A stretch of DNA of 64,000 bases from Bin55 sp964572845 (lineage in GTDB: Bacteria > Pseudomonadota > Gammaproteobacteria > Pseudomonadales > Azotimanducaceae), in the NCBI GenBank assembly GCA_964572845.1, contig CAZNFX010000005.1:186001-250000 (forward strand). The letters run 5' to 3'. Both the position numbers and the translations under genes were made by a program. A model generated the notes under the pieces. That model was not told the origin of the DNA. It saw nothing but the letters and a program-made list of their open reading frames with translations, and did not search any database. Of this stretch, positions 16,559 to 24,337 are shown in pieces. The first letter of the stretch is position 1, and every line of letters starts with the position of its first letter.

Positions 16559-17667
16559 GTCGATTGACTGGGATTCTATTGGTGGCAAGCATCGTTACCA
16601 CGATGTGCGGATGTTCAATCGTGACCAAGTTGCCGTTGGTGAGCAGAGTTCCGGAACGAATGGAAGATCCGGACGCCTACATTAACCCTAAGCAAACCGA
16701 CGAGTTGTACATTCCTTCCGACATGGTGCACCGTGAAATTGTGGACCATTGGGTAATTCCAACCATCGCTGACAGACCAAGTCAGGTGCTCTTCCACGAA
16801 GCGGTGCCGACTCCTCCAAGCATCGTGGGCGAGGCGGACCCGGACTTGGTTCGCATTCAGGCTCTCGGGCCCGATCGCAGTTGGATGTTGGTGCAGAGAA
16901 CACCGGAAACCGTCTGGCCGGTTGTGAAGCAGTGGGTACAGGACAATGGACTGGACACATCGTATGAAGAACCAAGCCAAGGGTTGATCTTTTGCAGCGC
17001 ATTGGACTTGCAAGCTGAGGATCCACTCGGATTGCTTGAGCTTGTTGCTAGTGGAAAACAGGAAGCACAACTGACGGGTGACGATTGGATCGCAGTTCGT
17101 TTGGAGACGTCCATGCGCCACGGTTTTTCAGAGGTCCACATTCGCTACTTGAACAGCGTCGAGACTCCTGACGTGAAAATGTGGCCAAGTGTGTCCACGA
17201 ATTACGCAGTCGAACGTTCCGTGTTGGAGGCGTTAGCCAACTACGATGCTGCGGGTTATGTCGCACCGACAGCTTCGGCAGTGGGACGGGACATATCGCT
17301 CAAGCCTAAAGTTGAAATGCTGACCGACGAAGAGGGCTACCCATTCTTACGACTCAACGTTGACTATGCTCGGACGTGGGCGACTATACAGAGAGCTCTT
17401 GACAATGCTGAACTGACAACAACGACTGACAGCTCGCAGGAAGGGTACATCGAACTGGTAGTTACGCCAGATCTGGGAAGAGGTAAACGTTCAGGCGTCT
17501 TTTCAAGTTTTCTCCGCCTAGGTGGTCGCGACAGAGAGCAGCAGACCCTTGGCATCAATATTGTTGGGGCAGGAGCTGGCTACGACGTATCGGTCGAAAA
17601 AGGAACCAACGTAACCGTTGAGTTTGCGCAAAAGTTTCTGACTCTACTTCGGGAAAACCTTAACTAA
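16555..17667 (+). CDS. bamC: Outer membrane assembly lipoprotein BamC
   Basis: BamC (NlpB) is an accessory lipoprotein of the BAM complex that inserts beta-barrel proteins. The 370-residue precursor has a lipoprotein signal with a TTMCGC lipobox; the lipidated cysteine is probably C20. An unstructured segment with YINPKQTDELYIPSDM precedes two helix-grip domains (about 105-215 and 240-365). Position is the strongest evidence: it overlaps dapA by four bases, as in E. coli and Pseudomonas. Sequence conservation across the family is low, so the call rests on context plus architecture. Confidence 0.85.
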   Translation: MSRLTGILLVASIVTTMCGCSIVTKLPLVSRVPERMEDPDAYINPKQTDELYIPSDMVHREIVDHWVIPTIADRPSQVLFHEAVPTPPSIVGEADPDLVRIQALGPDRSWMLVQRTPETVWPVVKQWVQDNGLDTSYEEPSQGLIFCSALDLQAEDPLGLLELVASGKQEAQLTGDDWIAVRLETSMRHGFSEVHIRYLNSVETPDVKMWPSVSTNYAVERSVLEALANYDAAGYVAPTASAVGRDISLKPKVEMLTDEEGYPFLRLNVDYARTWATIQRALDNAELTTTTDSSQEGYIELVVTPDLGRGKRSGVFSSFLRLGGRDREQQTLGINIVGAGAGYDVSVEKGTNVTVEFAQKFLTLLRENLN

Positions 17668-17706
17668 CAATTGCATATCATGTAGCGTCCGATCAGCAGA
17701 GCGCTA

Positions 17707-18468
17707 TTGAAATTGCGATTTACATCCTTAGGTAGCGGCAGCAAGGGAAATTGCACGGTCGTACAACACGGTCGTACCACTATTCTTGTCGATTGCGGGT
17801 TCAGCCGTACCCGCACGATCGAAAAGCTTAGATCTCGTGGAGTGCTCCCGGAGGATGTTGATGCCATTCTTGTCACCCACGAGCACAGCGACCATATCAG
17901 TGGCGTTCGGCTGTTTGCAAATCACTTTGACGTTCCAGTTTTTGCTACTTATGGCACTTTTTCGGCCATAGACAAATTGGCGAATCGACTGATCAACGAA
18001 GTTGTGGCTGGCGCAAGCATTGAGATCGGCGATCTGCAGGTCCACAGTGTGCCCGTTCCTCATGATGCACGAGAACCAACACAGTTCATATTCGACAACC
18101 ATAGTGTCAGACTCGGCATTTTGACGGACATTGGCGTCATTACTGATCATGTGGTTGAACAGTACTCCCGGTGCAACGCATTGTTCGTAGAGTCCAATCA
18201 CGATATCGACATGCTTTGGTCGGGGAACGATCCCCAGTACCTCAAATCGAGGGTGTCCAGCGACGGAGGACATCTTTCCAATGACCAAGCCAGGGAGTTC
18301 ATCGACAAGGTTCTGCACGAACGGATGACAACTATCGCCATAGGGCACATAAGTCAACGCAACAATAGTGTGAGCGTGTTGCAAAGACAGTACGCAGATC
18401 TGATTCGTTCACGCAAGGTTGAATTTGCTACGCAAGAGCACGGCACTTCTTGGCAATTGGCTGAGTGA
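17707..18468 (+). CDS. Metallo-beta-lactamase-fold hydrolase (YycJ-like)
   Basis: A 253-residue MBL-fold protein related to YycJ/VicX and PA1012-type hydrolases. It has the opening LRFTSLGSGSKGNCTVV and the HxHxDH zinc motif THEHSDHISGV (about 58-68). Further ligand regions are in VPHDAREPT, ILTDIG (aspartate) and a late GHISQRNNS histidine. The start is TTG; a second TTG two codons later is possible. It follows bamC by 39 bp, the same order I recall from Pseudomonas, but the purC that usually follows is absent. Substrate unknown; a DNA- or RNA-processing nuclease role is possible. Confidence 0.78.
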   Translation: MKLRFTSLGSGSKGNCTVVQHGRTTILVDCGFSRTRTIEKLRSRGVLPEDVDAILVTHEHSDHISGVRLFANHFDVPVFATYGTFSAIDKLANRLINEVVAGASIEIGDLQVHSVPVPHDAREPTQFIFDNHSVRLGILTDIGVITDHVVEQYSRCNALFVESNHDIDMLWSGNDPQYLKSRVSSDGGHLSNDQAREFIDKVLHERMTTIAIGHISQRNNSVSVLQRQYADLIRSRKVEFATQEHGTSWQLAE

Positions 18469-18542
18469 CGATTTGGCGACTCGCCTGGGCATGCACTCGG
18501 CTCGGTCAACACAGCACAGTTGACCTCTGTTGTAGAGTCCGG

Positions 18543-19115
18543 TCAAACAGTGTCGAGCAGCTGACGTTTGTGCTTGGCTACCATTTTGGCGATGGATGGC
18601 TCCGTCGTAACGTGCTGAACTTCCTCTAGGTCCAACCAGCGCAAGCCAACTGACTCTTTGCTTTGTGTCAACGCAAGGTGCTCATCAGCTTCAAGGAGAA
18701 AGCGGACATCGTAGTGAAAGTGTGAGGGTTCGCTAAGACCTTCAGGTACAACGTGCTTGTCGATATCAAAAATGTTGCAACTCAAAGGCACCGCAAGCAA
18801 ACCGGATTCTTCCTCAACTTCCCTAAGTGCGGTGGCCAAAGGATTGGGGTCCACGTCAATGTGTCCTCCCAATTGCAGCCACTTTGCAAGTTTTCTATGG
18901 TGTGTCAGTAGACATTTGTTACGGTGCCGGTTGGTAATCCAGGCAGAGACAGTAAAGTGACCATCTGCAAAGCAGGTTCGAAGTAGACACGACATTTGGC
19001 TCTGCGCAAACCTGATGAACTCACCCGCCAATGTCTCCGAGTTGTAGCGTTGCTCGTAGCCATGCAAGAGTTCGGTGAGTATTGCGAGATACGATGACTT
19101 CAACGGTTCTACCAA
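18543..19115 (-). CDS. NUDIX hydrolase
   Basis: A 190-residue NUDIX protein. The NUDIX box GGHIDVDPNPLATALREVEE plus ESGL fits GX5EX7REUXEEXGU except that the first glutamate position is shifted or replaced (GGHIDVDPNP). The catalytic REVEEESG is intact. The N-terminal 50 residues are helical with no known motif. The gene starts with TTG and ends opposite the MBL hydrolase. Such enzymes hydrolyse nucleoside diphosphates linked to another moiety; the substrate cannot be deduced. It occupies the place where purC is often found. Confidence 0.8.
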   Translation of the reverse strand: MVEPLKSSYLAILTELLHGYEQRYNSETLAGEFIRFAQSQMSCLLRTCFADGHFTVSAWITNRHRNKCLLTHHRKLAKWLQLGGHIDVDPNPLATALREVEEESGLLAVPLSCNIFDIDKHVVPEGLSEPSHFHYDVRFLLEADEHLALTQSKESVGLRWLDLEEVQHVTTEPSIAKMVAKHKRQLLDTV

Positions 19116-19196
19116 GAATCTAACCTAGCGGGCGATGTCACCTTACCGAGTCGGCACACATAATCGGCCTGCAACCCTTAAAATTCAGGATTCCGC

Positions 19197-19285
19197 GGAG
19201 AGGTGCCAGAGCTGGTCGAATGGGCCTGACTCGAAATCAGGTGTGCCTTCGGGCACCCAGGGTTCGAATCCCTGCCTCTCCGCCA
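19197..19285 (+). tRNA. tRNA-Ser (anticodon CGA)
   Basis: The 89-nt sequence starts GGAGAGGTGCCAGAGCTGG and ends CCTCTCCGCCA. The acceptor stem GGAGAGG/CCTCTCC is perfect. The anticodon arm CCTGA-CTCGAAA-TCAGG gives anticodon CGA, reading UCG serine codons. The long variable arm GTGCC-TTCG-GGCAC is the class II signature of serine tRNA. CCA is encoded. A TAAAAT -10-like hexamer lies at 19179-19184, without a clear -35. Confidence 0.97.
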
Positions 19286-19393
19286 ACTCACAGAGTCTCC
19301 ACATCTGACTTTTTCTGATTTCCATATTCATGCAAGCCGAGCATTGCCAAGTGCAGATCGCAAATGGAGAGCTCGCTTTTCGCACGGTAAGTA

Positions 19394-20236
19394 TTAACTA
19401 ATCCCTCGAGCTTTTTTGACCGTCTCCCACGCAGCCTGTATTTGCTGTGTCTTCTTGTGTGCTGCATCCATCAGAAACTCCGGCAAGTTCATTGCATGCA
19501 GACGATCTGGATGACTTTGTTGAATCAGTCTTCGATATGACTTCTTGACGTGATCATCGGAGTCGTTGGAATTGACGCCTAAGGTTTTGTAAGCAGTGTC
19601 AAGTTCGGTTGGAGATTGGATGCTGTGCGCTCTCTCTTGTCTAGCGCCATCAAACGATTGCCGCTGCAGGATGAATTCTCGGGCTTGAACTCGTCGCAAG
19701 CCTAGGGCTTGCGCATACTGCAATAGCATGGCGATTTTCTGCTGGGTAAAACCATCAGCTTCACAGATATCCAGCATGGACTCGAACAACACTATACCTG
19801 CAAGCTTATTCAATCCCAACATCGATTGAAGCTGGTTCAAGGTTCGTACGAATTCGAAGCCAGCACTCTTGCCTTCGTTGAAGCATTGGATCGCGATTTC
19901 GCGGTACTCTGGAGTTAGGGAGAGTTTCTCCATGACTCTTGTCGCGAGTCCGATTTCCTCAGCTGAGATGCGCCCATCGCTCTTGGCAATGCAACCAGCA
20001 ATTTGAAAAAACGAACGAAATGCGACGTCTGTTATTTGCACCTCACCCTGTTCTCGATCCGAGGTAGACGTCTCCGATTGGTTCCAAGCCTCTGTATTCA
20101 GCCGACTCCAAGACGATGGTTTGCGAGGGGCAAAAGTCAAGACGGCAGAGGCGGTGAGAACACCAAGAATGAGCCCCCACCAACCAAGTAGAAACGACAA
20201 TATGACACAGGCTGCGAAAGCCGTGAAATATCTCAT
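19394..20236 (-). CDS. djlA: Membrane-anchored co-chaperone DjlA
   Basis: DjlA is a DnaK co-chaperone anchored in the inner membrane. The 280-residue protein has an N-terminal membrane helix (AACVILSFLLGWWGLILGVL). A TerB-like domain follows (about 65-190, with IAKSDGRISAEEIGLATRVM). A C-terminal J domain starts near 208 (DTAYKTLGVN), with the HPD tripeptide in QQSHPDRLHAM. The architecture membrane helix-TerB-J is diagnostic. It is transcribed alone towards the tRNA-Ser gene. Confidence 0.92.
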   Translation of the reverse strand: MRYFTAFAACVILSFLLGWWGLILGVLTASAVLTFAPRKPSSWSRLNTEAWNQSETSTSDREQGEVQITDVAFRSFFQIAGCIAKSDGRISAEEIGLATRVMEKLSLTPEYREIAIQCFNEGKSAGFEFVRTLNQLQSMLGLNKLAGIVLFESMLDICEADGFTQQKIAMLLQYAQALGLRRVQAREFILQRQSFDGARQERAHSIQSPTELDTAYKTLGVNSNDSDDHVKKSYRRLIQQSHPDRLHAMNLPEFLMDAAHKKTQQIQAAWETVKKARGIS

Positions 20237-20422
20237 TGGACCAGTCTCGAGCTCAATTGCAGGAAGGTGTTAGCAAGTATTGTAGTTTCTCGTTGCTTGG
20301 CAAAGGTGCGGCAGAATATCGAGGCTACAGGTATTGAACACTATGGATTGGGCATTCATCTGTAGCTGAGCGAAAGAGGACCCATTGCTACAATTCGTGG
20401 GATTTTGGGGTAGCGGTCGGGC

Positions 20423-21277
20423 ATGGATATTCAGGAATCGATCTTTGAGGTAACGCCTCAGACATTTCAGAAGGAAGTCGTTGAACGCTCCCGGTCCACA
20501 CCTGTGGTCGTCTTATTCTGGACCGATCAGGTTGCGCCATCAGTCGAGACTAGACAGAGTCTCGAAAAACTCGCGCAGGAGTACCAGGGCAAGTTTGCCT
20601 TGGCGCTGTCTGATGTCGCCAAGGATCAATTGATAGCGCAGCAGTTGCGCATTCAAGGCATCCCAAGCATTCGAGTCATTGTTGATGGCAGCATCGCAGA
20701 TCAAATGGAAGGTCCGCAAGGAGAGACGCCCCTGCGTGCTTTGCTTGATCGATTCACGATGTCCACTGGTGAACGATTGCAATCTTCCCTTGAAGAGGTT
20801 ATTGAACTTGGGGATTGGGAGCAGGCAATGTCCATACTACAGGAGGCCCTGCGCGAAGAGCCCAATAACCCCAAGTACAAAGTGGAGTGGGCGGATGTAT
20901 TGGTATGCAAGGGCGAGCCAGAGGAGGCACGAAAGGTCTTGTCTACCATTTCCGATGACGAAACGGAAAAGCGCCGTCCAGTAACTCGATTGGAATTGCA
21001 CGAAGAGGCTGCTGCATTGCGATCAATGCAAGAATTGGATCGTGAAGTGGAGGCGAACTCTTCCGATCTGGATGCTCGCTACGAACTTGCTATACAACTT
21101 GCTAGTGCTCGAAGATACTCGGAGGCATTGGAGCATTTGATGTTCATATTGCAGACTGATAGAACCTATCGCGATGACATTGGCCGCGCGGCGATGGTTC
21201 GAGTTATGTCTCTGATGAGTAAGAATTCTCCTATTGCGAAACAGTATCGCCGACGAATGTTCAATTACATGCATTAG
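20423..21277 (+). CDS. Thioredoxin-fold/TPR protein, CnoX (YbbN)-like, without active-site cysteines
   Basis: A 284-residue protein with an N-terminal thioredoxin fold (about 10-110) and C-terminal TPR-like helices (about 118-280), the architecture of CnoX/YbbN chaperedoxins. Those proteins hold chlorine-damaged clients for GroEL or DnaK. The normal active-site position reads FWTDQVAPSVETR, so CxxC is replaced by APSV; E. coli CnoX has SxxC. The cis-proline region GIPSIRVIVDG is kept. The only cysteine is in the TPR part (DVLVCKGEP). It therefore looks like a pure holdase without thiol chemistry. Confidence 0.82.
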   Translation: MDIQESIFEVTPQTFQKEVVERSRSTPVVVLFWTDQVAPSVETRQSLEKLAQEYQGKFALALSDVAKDQLIAQQLRIQGIPSIRVIVDGSIADQMEGPQGETPLRALLDRFTMSTGERLQSSLEEVIELGDWEQAMSILQEALREEPNNPKYKVEWADVLVCKGEPEEARKVLSTISDDETEKRRPVTRLELHEEAAALRSMQELDREVEANSSDLDARYELAIQLASARRYSEALEHLMFILQTDRTYRDDIGRAAMVRVMSLMSKNSPIAKQYRRRMFNYMH

Positions 21278-21594
21278 AAAAGATAGGGACGCAATCTTCA
21301 CACTGAGAGATGCATGAATTTCAATACATAAACAGCAATTGCACGTCTAAACTATCTAATGGACCTGAATCTTCGGTGTAGTTGTGCACAGGCATATTCG
21401 TAACATAGAATCATGTCGTCCATTGCAGGAGTGTGGATTTGTTAGAAAACAACTGGAGGTAAGAGATTGAAATATAAATATTTTTTTGGAAATTGATGCT
21501 CTAAGAGCTACGATATGGTTCGAATCTTACACAAGTTGCAAGTACATAACGACGGATTTATCCAACGAGTTTTCCACAATCAGGGAGTTTTGAC
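21278..21594 (+). other. Non-coding region before the glutamine-synthetase-like gene
   Basis: This 317-bp stretch has no supportable gene. It is AT-rich around 21450-21500, including a run of seven T residues at about 21482-21488. It contains a small TTGTT/AACAA inverted repeat near 21440 and the short palindrome GCTCTAAGAGC near 21500. I find no well-spaced sigma-70 hexamers. The composition is what a promoter and regulatory leader for the GS-like gene would have, but no specific regulator site is recognised. Confidence 0.35.
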
Positions 21595-22980
21595 GTGAGC
21601 GATTCATTAGACCAGATTACGTCTCATTGTCAAGAACATGGCGTTAGCTCGGTACTCGTTGGATTGACGGACTTGGACGGCGTAATCCGGGGCAAGTGCA
21701 TAGATCTAGCGAAATTCAAGGACTTAGTCGACTCTACCGGTGGATTGTGCAACTGCATTTTCGGATGGGATATTGACGACCATCTCTACGACTTGAGCTC
21801 AGTAGGAATAAGTCTCGACACTCACTTCACAGGTTGGCACACCGGATTTCCCGATCTCAGATATCGAATTGCGTCACCATTCGAAAGAGCACTCCCCGGC
21901 TCGCGAATGCCCTTCTTCGTTGGCGAGCTAGTCGCTATCGACGGTTCTGCCTACCATCCTTTGTGCCCTCGGTCGTTACTACGCCAGGCAATTGCGAGCC
22001 TAAGCAAAAGCGACATACACGCCTTAGCAGGTTTTGAGTATGAATTCTTCGTGGTAGAGGAATCTCCACACACTCTCCGGGAACAGGACTACCAAAGCCT
22101 AGGATCAATTCAAAAGGGACGTTTTGGCTACTCGGTACTTCGGGCTGCCGAGAACTCTCAACAGTTGACAGATCTGATAGCCTACCTTCGCGAGCTTGAA
22201 GTCTCGGTGGAAGGGTTGCACTACGAAGCCGACCCGGGAACTTGGGAAGCCGCTCTGTCAAAGAGCGATTTGCTGGCGGCGTCAGACAGCGCCAGTCTGT
22301 TCAAGACGTTTGCAAAGGCGTACTTTCAAGAGCGCGATTGTGTGGCGACTTTCATGGCAAAGTGGTCGATGCGCTTTCCAGGTCAAAGCGGACACTTTCA
22401 CTTTTCTCTATTGGACTCCAAGAACAGTGAGCTCTTACAGTTGCGGAACGGAGAGTTAAACGACATTGGACGATACGCATTGGGCGGCTTGATTAAATTC
22501 ACGCCAGATTTGTTGCCCATGTTCGCTCCCAACGTTAACAGCTTTACGCGATTGAACAAGGGTGCTTGGGCGCCTATTGGATCTTGCTGGGGCCATGACA
22601 ATCGCACATGTGCATTCCGTGTCATTCCAGGTGAAGACAATCGTTTCCACATAGAGAATCGGATCCCTGGAGCAGATTCCAATCCATACCTTGTTGCAGC
22701 AGCGACGCTCGCGGCGGTCAGACTAGGCATCGACCACAGAATCGAACCGCCCGCTCCGATTGTCGGCAATGCATATGACGACGCCAATGCTCGTACCTAC
22801 ACGCTCTTTCCTCCAACTCTGCGGGAGTCTGCCGTCCGCATGGCTGCAAGCTCGAGTGCAAGGGAAGCGTTTGGGCTTCAATTCGTCGAACACTTTGCTG
22901 CTTCTAGGATTTGGGAGTCTCAAGAAGCTGAACGAAGCGTCAACGATTGGCACTTGAAGCGATATTTCGAAGCGGTTTAG
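21595..22980 (+). CDS. Glutamine synthetase-family ligase (PuuA/GlnA3-like)
   Basis: A 461-residue ligase of the GS superfamily, closer to gamma-glutamylpolyamine synthetases than to housekeeping GlnA. The beta-grasp N-terminus reads LVGLTDLDGVIRGKCIDL. The catalytic part has FEYEFFV, the SGHFHFSLLD histidine motif, PNVNSFTRLN, GHDNRTCAFRV and HIENRIPGADSNPYL. It probably couples glutamate to an amine with ATP. GTG start; the downstream amidotransferase ATG touches its stop. The oxidase, aldehyde dehydrogenase and other Puu genes are not here, so the amine substrate is unknown. Confidence 0.82.
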   Translation: MSDSLDQITSHCQEHGVSSVLVGLTDLDGVIRGKCIDLAKFKDLVDSTGGLCNCIFGWDIDDHLYDLSSVGISLDTHFTGWHTGFPDLRYRIASPFERALPGSRMPFFVGELVAIDGSAYHPLCPRSLLRQAIASLSKSDIHALAGFEYEFFVVEESPHTLREQDYQSLGSIQKGRFGYSVLRAAENSQQLTDLIAYLRELEVSVEGLHYEADPGTWEAALSKSDLLAASDSASLFKTFAKAYFQERDCVATFMAKWSMRFPGQSGHFHFSLLDSKNSELLQLRNGELNDIGRYALGGLIKFTPDLLPMFAPNVNSFTRLNKGAWAPIGSCWGHDNRTCAFRVIPGEDNRFHIENRIPGADSNPYLVAAATLAAVRLGIDHRIEPPAPIVGNAYDDANARTYTLFPPTLRESAVRMAASSSAREAFGLQFVEHFAASRIWESQEAERSVNDWHLKRYFEAV

Positions 22981-23685
22981 ATGACGTCAATAGGAATACT
23001 GCTGGCCGATACCGTAGACGAACCGTTGCGTTTACGATTCGGAGATTACTCAACAATGTTCGCTGCGTTGTTTGCAAAGGGAGGACTTGACCAAGTCAGT
23101 TTTGGGAGCTACGACGTTTGGAACGAGCAATACCCGCACGATGTTGACGAGTGCGATGCGTATGTGATTAGCGGCAGCAGAAAGAGCTGCTATGAATCTG
23201 ATGATTGGATCAGGCGATTGCTGGACTACATCCAGCTCCTTCACCGCCGCAATAAGAAAACGCTAGGAATATGCTTTGGACACCAGTGCATTGCATTGGC
23301 GCTGGGAGGTTGTGTAGAGCGAAGCGCAAGAGGATGGGGCGTTGGAGTGCACGAATACTCGGTGATGGACGAAGACTCTTTTCCCGGCTTAGGAGTTACA
23401 GACGTGCGTTTGCAGTGTAGCCACCAAGATCAGGTAACAAGAATGCCCAGTGGCGCAACACTTGCATTGCAGAGCGAGTTTTGCCCGTTGGCAGGAATGA
23501 GGATCGGCGAGCACTTCTTAACGGTTCAGCCTCACCCGGAATTCAGCGCAGACTATGCCGAATGTCTGTTGAGAGTGAGAGAGGACTTGCTTGGCTCCAG
23601 ATTCACGAGTGCTATGCAATCGTTGGCACAGCCAACAGACGCTGTCGCAGTCGTTCGATCATTCGCGTCCTTTCTGGGAATCTGA
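22981..23685 (+). CDS. Class I glutamine amidotransferase-like protein
   Basis: A 234-residue stand-alone class I amidotransferase related to the GuaA N-terminal domain and YfeJ-type proteins. The nucleophile elbow GICFGHQCIALALGG gives the catalytic cysteine, and QPHPEFSADYAE gives the histidine-glutamate pair. Such proteins hydrolyse glutamine or gamma-glutamyl compounds. It follows the GS-like gene with no intervening base, so the two are co-translated. A paired synthesis and hydrolysis of a gamma-glutamyl amine is a reasonable inference; it is not PuuD itself, which belongs to another family. Confidence 0.78.
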   Translation: MTSIGILLADTVDEPLRLRFGDYSTMFAALFAKGGLDQVSFGSYDVWNEQYPHDVDECDAYVISGSRKSCYESDDWIRRLLDYIQLLHRRNKKTLGICFGHQCIALALGGCVERSARGWGVGVHEYSVMDEDSFPGLGVTDVRLQCSHQDQVTRMPSGATLALQSEFCPLAGMRIGEHFLTVQPHPEFSADYAECLLRVREDLLGSRFTSAMQSLAQPTDAVAVVRSFASFLGI

Positions 23686-23722
23686 AACCCCTCGCGGTGC
23701 GATCGTGGCATTTTCGACATGC

Positions 23723-23998
23723 CTAGTCGCTACGGAAGAAGATTACCCAAAGGAGCAAATAGCAGCAGATGGTGATTGCTGGGTGGAAGATTAGCGCAAC
23801 GATTGTGGCAACTCGCAAAATGGCGGGATCGATTCCCACACGTCGTGCCAGTCCCGCGCATACGCCTAGTATCCATCCGGTATCTTCTCTGAATATTCGG
23901 ACCGCTGCAGGTTGTTGCTTCTTTCGTGCATAGTCGGCTTTGTAGGCCTTGTCCTGCTCCGAGTACCAATATGAGCCTGCGTGATGTTTCATTTGCAT
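23723..23998 (-). CDS. PspC-domain membrane protein
   Basis: A 91-residue protein whose C-terminal 60 residues match the PspC domain: FREDTGWILGVCAGLARRVGID followed by one hydrophobic segment (LRVATIVALIFHPAITICCYLLLWVIFF). The basic, polar N-terminal 30 residues (DKAYKADYARKK) are unusual in length. PspC works in the phage-shock membrane-stress response, but no pspA, pspB or pspF lies nearby. Convergent with the amidotransferase gene. An in-frame ATG two codons later is possible. Confidence 0.8.
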   Translation of the reverse strand: MQMKHHAGSYWYSEQDKAYKADYARKKQQPAAVRIFREDTGWILGVCAGLARRVGIDPAILRVATIVALIFHPAITICCYLLLWVIFFRSD

Positions 23999-24337
23999 TC
24001 ATGTCAGTGAGTTTATCTTGCTTACATTCATGCAAGAACCGTGCCAATCAAATAGAGACTCTTAATTTTGCCCATTCTATTCGGATGTGAAGCCCGTTGC
24101 TTGCAGATTTAGTCAAAACCACCAACAATTAGTGTGAAAAATGCTGAATCACTAACGCAAACGCTCACAGTGACGAGTGAAGCGCCGGTCAGGCGTTGAA
24201 TCCTGCTCTCACTTACGATGAATTGAAAAAATTATTAGAATGTGAGAATCAACGTGCGTAAGGGTACACGCCTAGTACGTCTGACGTGCTCTTCAATGAG
24301 TCACGAAGATCAATGAGTGCTGGTCTCTGGGGGAAAC
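23999..24337. other. Intergenic region between pspC-like and acyl-CoA synthetase genes
   Basis: About 340 bp without a supportable gene. It must hold the divergent promoters of the minus-strand PspC gene and the plus-strand acyl-CoA synthetase. AT-rich patches occur at about 24060-24075 and 24220-24240 (GAATTGAAAAAATTATTAG). A CTTGC/GCAAG 5-bp inverted repeat lies near 24018-24037. No convincing -35/-10 pair was found. Confidence 0.3.

Noticed and set aside
17728..18384. 218-codon minus-strand frame opposite the MBL hydrolase
   Set aside because: Shadow of a well-supported gene; composition is not protein-like.
19197..19285. tRNA-Ser as an integration site for a mobile element
   Set aside because: No repeated tRNA 3' end, integrase or foreign-looking gene found nearby.
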